DNA of 5,313 nucleotides from Candidatus Dojkabacteria bacterium (GTDB taxonomy: Bacteria > Patescibacteriota > Dojkabacteria > SC72): contig JAAZGF010000024.1 of assembly GCA_012511375.1 (NCBI GenBank), positions 1 through 5,313 of the forward strand, read 5' to 3'. The position numbers and the translations under genes are program-made. The number at the start of each line of letters is the position of its first letter. Position 1 is the stretch's first letter. Positions 1-4,788 of this stretch are shown here, piece by piece. Below the pieces are notes generated by a model, which was not told the DNA's origin, did no database searches, and worked only from the letters and a program-made list of their open reading frames with translations.

Positions 1-1
1 T

Positions 2-460
2 ATATATAATAAACAGAAGATGAAAGGCTATCCTGAAGAGGAGGATCCTGAGGAATCAGAGCTATTTTTTCCTCTTCTAGAAGATGGGGAAGATGAGGAA
101 GGGAATTGTTTTGTTATAAATAAGGCTGGAGGAGAAGTCTTTTTTAAAAGAGATGAAGCAGGAAGTTTTGTTAGATACAAGAAAGAAAATAGAGGAAGTT
201 ATAGGCATGAGGCATTAATAGATTTGGAGGATTATGCATTTGAGTATACTGGTCTAGGAAATAGTACTAATTATGTAAATATTAATAATCAGTTTTTTAG
301 GATAATCTGTTTAGGAGGATCTATAGAAGGAGAGAAACCCTTTATAATAGCTAGAGTTATAGTAGGTCAAAGATACTTTGATGAAGAGCTTTTTGAGGAT
401 GAAAAGCTATATGGTAATTTTGTAAGAGATTATGAATATCTTACAGTAGTAAAACTATGA
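2..460 (+). CDS. Probable minor pilin/pseudopilin, C-terminal part (5' end outside window)
   Basis: This is the 3' end of a gene whose start lies before the window. The frame is open to base 2, and the first in-frame ATG (position 20) has no ribosome binding site, so I treat it as internal. About 152 residues are visible. They begin with a strongly acidic stretch (EEEDPEESE, then EDGEDEE) and continue as alternating hydrophobic and charged segments that look like beta strands, ending in LTVVKL. There is no membrane segment in the visible part. The TGA stop overlaps the ATG of the next gene (ATGA, 457-460), so translation is probably coupled to a gene that is clearly a pseudopilin. T4P and type II secretion minor pilins commonly sit in such tandem sets, and a soluble beta-rich C-terminal domain fits. 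The diagnostic N-terminal GFxLxE helix would be upstream and cannot be seen. I do not recognise the sequence itself; the assignment rests on context. Confidence 0.5.
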   Translation: MYNKQKMKGYPEEEDPEESELFFPLLEDGEDEEGNCFVINKAGGEVFFKRDEAGSFVRYKKENRGSYRHEALIDLEDYAFEYTGLGNSTNYVNINNQFFRIICLGGSIEGEKPFIIARVIVGQRYFDEELFEDEKLYGNFVRDYEYLTVVKL

Positions 461-1191
461 AAAACTTAAATAAAAAGAAATATGAAGGATTTAGTTTAAT
501 CGAAATGCTTTTAACAATTGCTATTATTAGTTTTGTAATGACCATATCTGCAGCAGTTTTAAGCACATTGATTAGGGTATCAACTTCATCTAGTAATAAA
601 ATTAGGGCAAGGAATGAGTCAGAATTTGTATTAGAACTTGTAAGAAGGACAGTTAGAAACTCAAATCCAAAAGATATAAGAATATTTAATAATAAATCAG
701 GAGAATCATCAGATAGGCCTAGGATATATGATCCTGAGAGCAACAAGATAATTCCGAATACGACAGAAGAAGAAATTGCTTCATTATATGCAGAGCCACT
801 AGAAGAAGGAGAGATAGGAAATGAGATACACTTTAAACCGTATGGATACAAAGACTGGATTTGTTTGGGTTTCTTTAAATCAAAAAGTAAGATTGATAGT
901 GAGAATCCAATAGAGAAAGATCAAGGTTATATTATTATGACTTCTAATTCAGATTTGATATCTAAACATCAAGAGTGCTTTGCAGATCCTCCTTATTTAA
1001 TAGTATTAAACTCTCCATATATAAGTGCTAGAGGATTTAATATCTTCTATACTGTTTCGGGAGATATGTCATATTTAATTAGTTTTGATGTTATTTTAGA
1101 ACCTTTAGATTGGTATTTAGGAGGAAACCCTAACTTTATTAGGCAAGTCATTAGGCAGGGAGTAGTCTCTACTGAAGGATTAATATGGTAA
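457..1191 (+). CDS. Minor pseudopilin with class III (type IV prepilin) signal peptide, GspJ/PulJ-like
   Basis: A complete protein of 244 residues. The N-terminus MKNLNKKKYEG|FSLIEMLL is a textbook prepilin signal: a short lysine-rich leader, Gly11 before the cleavage site, Phe12 as mature residue 1, and Glu16 as the conserved mature Glu5. A hydrophobic helix follows, to about residue 39. Prepilin peptidase (PilD) would cut after Gly11 and methylate Phe12; the helix then anchors the subunit in the membrane and later in the pilus core. The RARNESEFVLELVRRTVRNS segment (50-69) continues the long helix, as in GspJ/PulJ-type and PilW-type minor subunits. The C-terminal part (about 125-244) is probably a beta-rich globular domain. 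Cys136 and Cys174 are the only cysteines and might form a disulfide. The ATG overlaps the upstream stop by 4 nt and lacks a Shine-Dalgarno site, suggesting coupled translation. It is far longer than a typical major pilin, so a minor, tip or priming subunit is more likely. The subfamily is uncertain; the pilin class is secure. Confidence 0.88.
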   Translation: MKNLNKKKYEGFSLIEMLLTIAIISFVMTISAAVLSTLIRVSTSSSNKIRARNESEFVLELVRRTVRNSNPKDIRIFNNKSGESSDRPRIYDPESNKIIPNTTEEEIASLYAEPLEEGEIGNEIHFKPYGYKDWICLGFFKSKSKIDSENPIEKDQGYIIMTSNSDLISKHQECFADPPYLIVLNSPYISARGFNIFYTVSGDMSYLISFDVILEPLDWYLGGNPNFIRQVIRQGVVSTEGLIW

Positions 1192-1218
1192 TTTGTTTAA
1201 AAGAAATAATTACAAGAT

Positions 1219-1605
1219 ATGTCAGTAAAATCAAATGTTGTCTTAATAGTAGAAGATGAATTTAATCTAAGAGAGTCATACAAAAGGACTTTGGAAAATG
1301 AAGGGTATATATGTATGACTGCTTCAGATGGTTACCAATGTTTAGACCTTCTTTGTAAGAATTTAGGAACTGTTGATTTAGTTCTACTAGATTTGATTAT
1401 GCCAGGAATTGATGGCTTAGAAGTTTTAAAAACTGTAAAGGAAAACCCAGAGAAATATGGCACAATCCCTATTATTGTTTTAACAAGCATCGTTAGTGGG
1501 ACTATAGTAAAAGAAGCATTTTTGAATGGTGCTGTATCATATTTAGTAAAGCCTGATATGGATGAGAAATCCTTAGTGAAAGAAGTAAACAAAAATTTAA
1601 GCTAA
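1219..1605 (+). CDS. CheY-like single-domain response regulator in the pilus operon
   Basis: A 128-residue protein that is a receiver domain alone, with no output or DNA-binding domain. The expected residues are present: acidic pair Glu12-Asp13, phosphoacceptor Asp58 (in LVLLDLIMPGIDG), switch Thr89 (in IIVLTS), Tyr108 as the aromatic switch position, and Lys111 followed by Pro112. Phosphorylation at Asp58 should change its binding to a partner protein. The gene starts 27 nt after the pseudopilin stop and is followed 78 nt later by pilM, all on the same strand. This suggests control of pilus assembly, twitching or DNA uptake, by analogy with PilG/PilH of Pseudomonas. The partner and the cognate histidine kinase are not in the window. 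A fully canonical phosphorylation site argues against a degenerate pseudo-receiver. The family is certain; the pilus role is inferred from position. Confidence 0.93.
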   Translation: MSVKSNVVLIVEDEFNLRESYKRTLENEGYICMTASDGYQCLDLLCKNLGTVDLVLLDLIMPGIDGLEVLKTVKENPEKYGTIPIIVLTSIVSGTIVKEAFLNGAVSYLVKPDMDEKSLVKEVNKNLS

Positions 1606-1621
1606 AATAATGAAGAAGATA

Positions 1622-1650
1622 TTTAAAAGAGCTTGCTTTTCTGCTATATT
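1622..1650 (+). promoter_or_regulatory. Possible extended -10 promoter ahead of pilM
   Basis: The 78-nt gap between the receiver gene and pilM is the longest in the pilus block. It contains TTTAAA (1622-1627, 4 of 6 matches to the -35 consensus), a 17-nt spacer, and TATATT (1645-1650) preceded by TG at 1642-1643, which makes an extended -10. Transcription would begin near 1657, giving a leader of about 27 nt. This would let pilMNO be transcribed apart from the pilins. Chance matches are common in AT-rich DNA, so this is only a candidate. Confidence 0.33.
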
Positions 1651-1683
1651 ATATAAGAACTTTAATTTAAAACTGCTCAAGAA

Positions 1684-2715
1684 ATGTCAAATCTACCTGA
1701 TCATGTAGGAATAGATTTTGGAACACACTCAGTGAAAGCTGTTGAGCTTGCTAAAATATCTTCAAGTAGACCAGAATTAGTAAACTTGGGTTCTCAAGTT
1801 ACGCCAAAAGGAGTTATAAATAGTGAGGATAAAGCAGATAAGAAGAAATTAGCAGATGCCCTAAAGAAGCTATTTAGCTCTTCTGGAATAAAAAATCAGA
1901 AGATTGTATTAGCACTTCCTGAATTCTCAGTATTTACACGATTTTTAGAGTTTCCAGGAGTAAAAAAAGAAGAGTTAAAAGATGCTGTATACTTTGAAGC
2001 AAAACAGTATATACCAATGCCTTTAAATGAAGTGCAACTTAGCTATGTCCCTATTGGATTTAATGAAGAGAAAAATGCACCAAAAGTTCTTGTTGTGGCA
2101 GCTCCAAGGAAGATTATTGATATATATATTAATATAGCAATGATGGCAGGTTTAGAATTAATTGCTATAGAAACAGAATCTACAGCTATGGGTAGAGCAA
2201 TGTATAGATCTACTGGGAAAAAAGATTTGGTCATATTAGATTTTGGTGCAAATACAACAGATATGAGTATTTTAACAGAAGGATATTTAGTTTTTTCACA
2301 AAGTATTGCAATAGGATCTGATTCTTTAACTCAAGCTGTTATTAATAAGTTTAATTTTAACTTTCAAAGGGCTGAGGAATTTAAAAGGAATTATGGAGTT
2401 ACAGAAAATATTTTAGAAGGAAAGATTTACGAAGTACTTTCCCCTATTCTAGAATCGATAATGGTTGAGGTAAGAAGAGGTATAGAGTTTTATAAAAGTA
2501 AAACAATGTCTTCAGCTCCAAAGGATTTTCTTTTGAATGGAGATGGAGCTTTGTTACCAGGTTTATCAGAGTATGTTTCAAAGAGTTTGTTAGTCAATGC
2601 TACTTTAGCTCAACCTTGGAATAATATTGTTGTTAACAATAAGTTTAAGGATATAATTGCCAAGAGTGGAGCCTCATATTCAGTCTCTATTGGTTTAGCA
2701 TTAAAAGATGAGTAA
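1684..2715 (+). CDS. pilM: Type IV pilus assembly protein PilM (actin-like ATPase fold)
   Basis: A 343-residue cytoplasmic protein of usual PilM length with no membrane segment. It has the FtsA/actin-type nucleotide-binding motifs in order: phosphate-1 loop GIDFGTHSVKAVEL (9-22), the PilM-typical segment LEFPGVKKEELKDAVYFEAKQYIP (88-111, read in two halves), phosphate-2 loop ILDFGANTTDMSIL (184-197), adenosine motif LLNGDGALLPGL (283-294), and the closing SVSIGLAL (333-340). In the family, PilM binds ATP and the conserved cytoplasmic INLLP-type peptide of PilN, forming a ring that couples the motor ATPases and PilC to PilN and PilO. The adenosine loop reads NGDG where SGGG or GGGG is usual. 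An in-frame stop at 1663-1665 limits upstream extension, so ATG 1684 is the best start, although it has no Shine-Dalgarno site. The gene overlaps pilN by 8 nt, so the two are probably translationally coupled. MreB or FtsA can be excluded by length and by the pilN and pilO neighbours. Confidence 0.96.
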   Translation: MSNLPDHVGIDFGTHSVKAVELAKISSSRPELVNLGSQVTPKGVINSEDKADKKKLADALKKLFSSSGIKNQKIVLALPEFSVFTRFLEFPGVKKEELKDAVYFEAKQYIPMPLNEVQLSYVPIGFNEEKNAPKVLVVAAPRKIIDIYINIAMMAGLELIAIETESTAMGRAMYRSTGKKDLVILDFGANTTDMSILTEGYLVFSQSIAIGSDSLTQAVINKFNFNFQRAEEFKRNYGVTENILEGKIYEVLSPILESIMVEVRRGIEFYKSKTMSSAPKDFLLNGDGALLPGLSEYVSKSLLVNATLAQPWNNIVVNNKFKDIIAKSGASYSVSIGLALKDE

Positions 2716-3373
2716 CCCAAAAGAAATTAAAACAAAAGAAATTAATAAAAAGGGCAGGAAAAAAGAAGAGGAAGTATCTTCGAAAGAGAATAAGTTTGAC
2801 CAAAGCACGATTCTAGAGGAGAAAAGCATTAACTTAATTCCTGTAATGAGTAGAGAGGAAGTTAAAGAGGAGAAAAGGAAGACAAGGATGAATAAGGCTT
2901 CCCTTGTTAGTTTATTAATTCTTTTTGGAATATCTATCGTTATAGTGGGATTTAGTATTATTTCTCGTATACAGCTTAATTATCAAAAAGAAAAACTATT
3001 CAAGCATGAGGAGGAATTGACAGCTTTTAATCAAATAATTATTGAGAACAATCAAATTTTAGAAAGAGTAGCCCTCTATAATGATGTCCAAAAAGATAGA
3101 TATCCAATTACAAAGGTTATTAATCATATAGAAAACATATTGTCAAAGAGTGCAGGTTCTTCTCTTTCTCAGTTTGCATTTTCTAGTAGTACTGGGATAA
3201 ATTTTAGAGGAGAGACAAGGGATTTAGCGGAATTGGCTAAATTATGGTATCTCTTGGCTAATGATCCTAAATTAAAAGAAGTCAACTTGAAATCTTTTTC
3301 TAAAAGTACGTCTTCAGTATCTTTTACATTTGAGGCGGCAATCCTGTTAGATGAATTTATTGTAGAAGTTTAA
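2708..3373 (+). CDS. pilN: Type IV pilus inner-membrane protein PilN
   Basis: A 221-residue bitopic membrane protein. Residues 1-39 are highly charged and probably disordered (KEIKTKEINKKGRKKEEE and on). SINLIP (40-45) follows, matching the INLLP-type peptide that binds the groove of PilM. One transmembrane helix lies at about 65-86, then a coiled-coil-like stretch at about 90-125, and an alpha/beta domain at about 133-221 that should adopt the PilN/PilO ferredoxin-like fold outside the membrane. In the family, PilN forms heterodimers with PilO and carries PilM in the cytoplasm. The start lies inside the end of pilM (8-nt overlap) and pilO begins 4 nt downstream, so the three genes form one translational unit. 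The long lysine-rich extension before the PilM-binding peptide is unusual: in Pseudomonas and Thermus the peptide is close to the N-terminus. Overall similarity to reference PilN looks weak apart from SINLIP, the topology and the gene order, which together are convincing. Confidence 0.9.
   Translation: MSNPKEIKTKEINKKGRKKEEEVSSKENKFDQSTILEEKSINLIPVMSREEVKEEKRKTRMNKASLVSLLILFGISIVIVGFSIISRIQLNYQKEKLFKHEEELTAFNQIIIENNQILERVALYNDVQKDRYPITKVINHIENILSKSAGSSLSQFAFSSSTGINFRGETRDLAELAKLWYLLANDPKLKEVNLKSFSKSTSSVSFTFEAAILLDEFIVEV
2719..2745 (+). repeat. Short tandem direct repeat inside the 5' end of pilN
   Basis: AAAAGAAATTAA occurs perfectly at 2719-2730 and again at 2734-2745, a 15-nt period equal to five codons. 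It encodes the repeated KEI element in the disordered N-terminus of PilN (KEIKTKEINK). The period is a multiple of three, so loss or gain of a unit by slippage would keep the frame. It probably reflects low-complexity lysine-rich coding sequence and not a regulatory site. Confidence 0.6.
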
Positions 3374-3377
3374 AGAT

Positions 3378-4106
3378 ATGAGTACAGAAAAAATTGAGAC
3401 AAAACCAAATAAGAAAGAGAGAGAATTAGAAGAAATAAGCGAGAAGATAAAACAATCTCGATTAAAAATAGAAGATATAATTATTCCTTTATCTGTTACT
3501 TTAGCCTTGATATTATTAACCTTTCTTCTTTTTATTCCAATGATTAAATCAACAATTGAGGCTAGAACGGAGATTGTTGAGATAAAAGAGAGAGAAGAAC
3601 AATTGAAAGAATTAGAGGCAAAGTTGAAAAGATTAGATGAAGATGTACTACAGAGTGATTTATCAAACGCAAAAGAAGTAATTCCTAGAAATTTGAGAGT
3701 GTCAACTTTTGTCTACTATATAGATGTTTTAGCAGGAGAGAAAAGACTAGTGTCGAGATCACTGTCAGCTACTGATACTGAAGTTACAATACGTCAAGAA
3801 GGAAAAAACAGAGATGATGACAGAACGTATTTGGGGGTTAGCTCTCCTTTGACCTATTCTGGTTCTCTTGAGAATATACTGTCTTTCCTTGATGCTCTTG
3901 ATACAGCTTCTCCCTACATCATATCTATACACAATGTTTCTTTAAGAGGTTCTGAGGAGAGTTGGAGAGTTACTATGAGTGTGAGAGGTTACTATGTTCC
4001 GGAGCATGAGAGTAAAGTAGATTTGTATGATTCTTTTAAGGAATATACAGAAAAGAAAGAAGTATTAGAAATATTTAGAGAGAAAAAGGAAAGATTAAGA
4101 AAATAA
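3378..4106 (+). CDS. pilO: Type IV pilus inner-membrane protein PilO
   Basis: A 242-residue bitopic membrane protein. It has a charged cytoplasmic N-terminus (1-33), one strongly hydrophobic helix (about 34-54, IIIPLSVTLALILLTFLLFI), a charged heptad-like coiled coil (about 58-95, including EREEQLKELEAKLKRLDED), then an alpha/beta domain (about 100-208). The segment VIPRNLRVSTFVYYIDVLA (101-119) resembles the start of the PilO ferredoxin-like region. The tail (209-242) is an added lysine- and glutamate-rich helix ending RLRK. In the family, PilO pairs with PilN and itself in the membrane to align the pilus machine. The ATG lies 4 nt after the pilN stop with no Shine-Dalgarno site. The stop TAA is followed at once by an in-frame TAG (4104-4109). 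No pilP or pilQ follows; the next gene is on the other strand 4 nt away, so the operon ends here. The assignment rests on topology, size and gene order more than on a sequence signature. Confidence 0.88.
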   Translation: MSTEKIETKPNKKERELEEISEKIKQSRLKIEDIIIPLSVTLALILLTFLLFIPMIKSTIEARTEIVEIKEREEQLKELEAKLKRLDEDVLQSDLSNAKEVIPRNLRVSTFVYYIDVLAGEKRLVSRSLSATDTEVTIRQEGKNRDDDRTYLGVSSPLTYSGSLENILSFLDALDTASPYIISIHNVSLRGSEESWRVTMSVRGYYVPEHESKVDLYDSFKEYTEKKEVLEIFREKKERLRK

Positions 4107-4110
4107 TAGG

Positions 4111-4431
4111 TTAGAGCTCTTCATCTACTAACATATCTTCGCTCTCTTCTTCGATTTCGCTCTCATGGGTATCATGGCTTTTTTCAGGTCTATCATCTTT
4201 AATCAATACCTTAACTCTCTTATCGTTTCTTATAGCATTAATAGTGATTAAATCTCTAATAGCATTTATTGTTCTACCCCTTCTTCCTATGACAACACCC
4301 TTATCGCTTTCTCCTACATCTATTGTTAAAATTCTAAGACCAGGGAAATCTACACTCTCCCTCTCTTCTATATGAACATCATCAGGATTATTTACAATAG
4401 ACTTAACGATATGCTCTAATAACTCTTTCAT
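4111..4431 (-). CDS. khpA: KH-domain RNA-binding protein, KhpA/YlqC family
   Basis: A 106-residue cytoplasmic protein. The start MKELLEHIVKSIVNNPDDV matches the opening helix of the KhpA/YlqC family. The RNA-binding GxxG loop is GRRG (49-52) in VIGRRGRTINAIRDL, followed by a basic strand, KRVKVLI (71-77). In Gram-positive bacteria KhpA pairs with KhpB and acts as a small RNA chaperone affecting cell division and elongation; whether KhpB exists here cannot be seen. Family members are usually about 75-85 residues. This one adds a strongly acidic, probably disordered tail (about 79-106, with EIEEESEDM and VDEEL). It lies 35 nt downstream of rpsP, the same order as rpsP-ylqC in Bacillus. A perfect TATAAT in the gap suggests it may also have its own promoter. 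It converges with pilO with only 4 nt between the stops. The family call is strong; the function in this organism is inferred. Confidence 0.93.
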   Translation of the reverse strand: MKELLEHIVKSIVNNPDDVHIEERESVDFPGLRILTIDVGESDKGVVIGRRGRTINAIRDLITINAIRNDKRVKVLIKDDRPEKSHDTHESEIEEESEDMLVDEEL

Positions 4432-4438
4432 CTGCTTT

Positions 4439-4462
4439 TATTAAAATATATTATTAAAATAT
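4439..4462. repeat. Two direct copies of an 11-nt AT-rich element between rpsP and khpA
   Basis: TATTAAAATAT occurs perfectly at 4439-4449 and 4452-4462, a 13-nt period, filling most of the 35-nt gap between the two genes. It lies between the candidate -10 and the khpA start, where it would be in the leader RNA. It could be an A/U-rich unstructured leader that helps initiation without a Shine-Dalgarno site, or simple low-complexity sequence. No stable hairpin is apparent. Confidence 0.5.
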
Positions 4463-4490
4463 TATACTACTCTTCTTTATCTTTTGTCTT
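4461..4490 (-). promoter_or_regulatory. Possible promoter for khpA, overlapping the 3' end of rpsP
   Basis: On the minus strand a perfect TATAAT lies at 4466-4461, with AAGACA (4490-4485, 4 of 6 matches to the -35 consensus) 18 nt upstream. Predicted transcription would start near 4454, about 23 nt before the khpA ATG at 4431. The -35 half lies inside the rpsP coding end. AT-rich gaps often give false matches, so confidence is modest. It would allow the RNA chaperone to be expressed independently of the ribosomal protein gene. Confidence 0.35.
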
Positions 4491-4769
4491 CTTTTCAGTT
4501 TTTGGTTTAACAGAGCCTCTTTTTATTTCCTTTAAAAGCCCCTCTTTAACAAAGTATTGAGCAACAGTATCTGAAGGTTGTGCCCCTTTGGAAAGCCAAT
4601 ATATTGCTCTTTCCTTTTCTATATTAAATACGGTTGGATTTAATCTAGGATTATAGTAACCTATCTCTTCAATGGTCTTTCCATCTCTAGGTTTACTAGA
4701 TTCTATAACAACAACTCTGTAATGAGGTTGTCCTCTTCTTCCTGTTCTTTTTAGTCTTATTTTTAACAT
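4467..4769 (-). CDS. rpsP: Small ribosomal subunit protein S16
   Basis: A 100-residue protein that matches S16 along its length: MLKIRLKRTGRRGQPHYRVV at the start, then VVIESSKPRDGKTIEEIGYYNP, then AIYWLSKGAQPSDTVAQYF. S16 binds 16S rRNA and is needed for 30S subunit assembly. I choose ATG 4769 because S16 proteins begin at or next to the LKIRL segment. An in-frame TTG at 4787 would add six residues (IEFNV before the Met) that do not look like the family. The gene starts 19 nt after the rnc stop. There is no Shine-Dalgarno site, so expression probably depends on read-through and coupling from rnc. The C-terminal tail (about 86-100) is lysine-rich and disordered, as is common for S16. It is followed by khpA on the same strand. 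Confidence 0.98.
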   Translation of the reverse strand: MLKIRLKRTGRRGQPHYRVVVIESSKPRDGKTIEEIGYYNPRLNPTVFNIEKERAIYWLSKGAQPSDTVAQYFVKEGLLKEIKRGSVKPKTEKKTKDKEE

Positions 4770-4788
4770 GACGTTGAATTCTATCAAA

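Noticed and set aside
5..10. TATAAT at the left window edge as a promoter -10
   Set aside because: It lies in an open frame that probably belongs to the truncated first gene, and the -35 region is outside the window.
441..851. Long minus-strand open frame (136 codons) with many hydrophobic residues
   Set aside because: It lies antisense to the clear pseudopilin gene. Its leucine, isoleucine and serine richness is the complement of AT-rich coding codons. It has no family motif.
1138..1157. ATTAGGCA repeated at 1138-1145 and 1150-1157
   Set aside because: It is a 12-nt period within coding sequence that gives IRQVIRQ in the pseudopilin. It is best explained by the protein sequence.
1332..1592. 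Minus-strand open frame of 86 codons
   Set aside because: It is fully inside the receiver gene on the opposite strand and has no recognisable protein features.
1625..1640. Possible terminator hairpin AAAAG-AGCTTG-CTTTT
   Set aside because: The stem is only 5 bp and mostly A-T, with no clean T tract, so it is too weak to call as a terminator.
1610..1708. Small plus-strand open frame of 32 codons between the receiver gene and pilM (MKKIFKRACFSAILYKN...)
   Set aside because: It overlaps the pilM start by 25 nt in another frame and has no ribosome binding site. A frame this short is expected by chance. It is a possible leader peptide at best.
2043..2234. Minus-strand open frame of 63 codons
   Set aside because: It is antisense within pilM, with no motif and no plausible start context.
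4113..4120. Palindrome AGAGCTCT at the convergent junction
   Set aside because: It has no loop and no T tract, is part of the khpA coding end, and is expected by chance at this length.
4770..4787. TTG at 4787 as the rpsP start
   Set aside because: It adds six residues that do not belong to S16, whereas ATG 4769 places Met directly before the conserved LKIRL segment.
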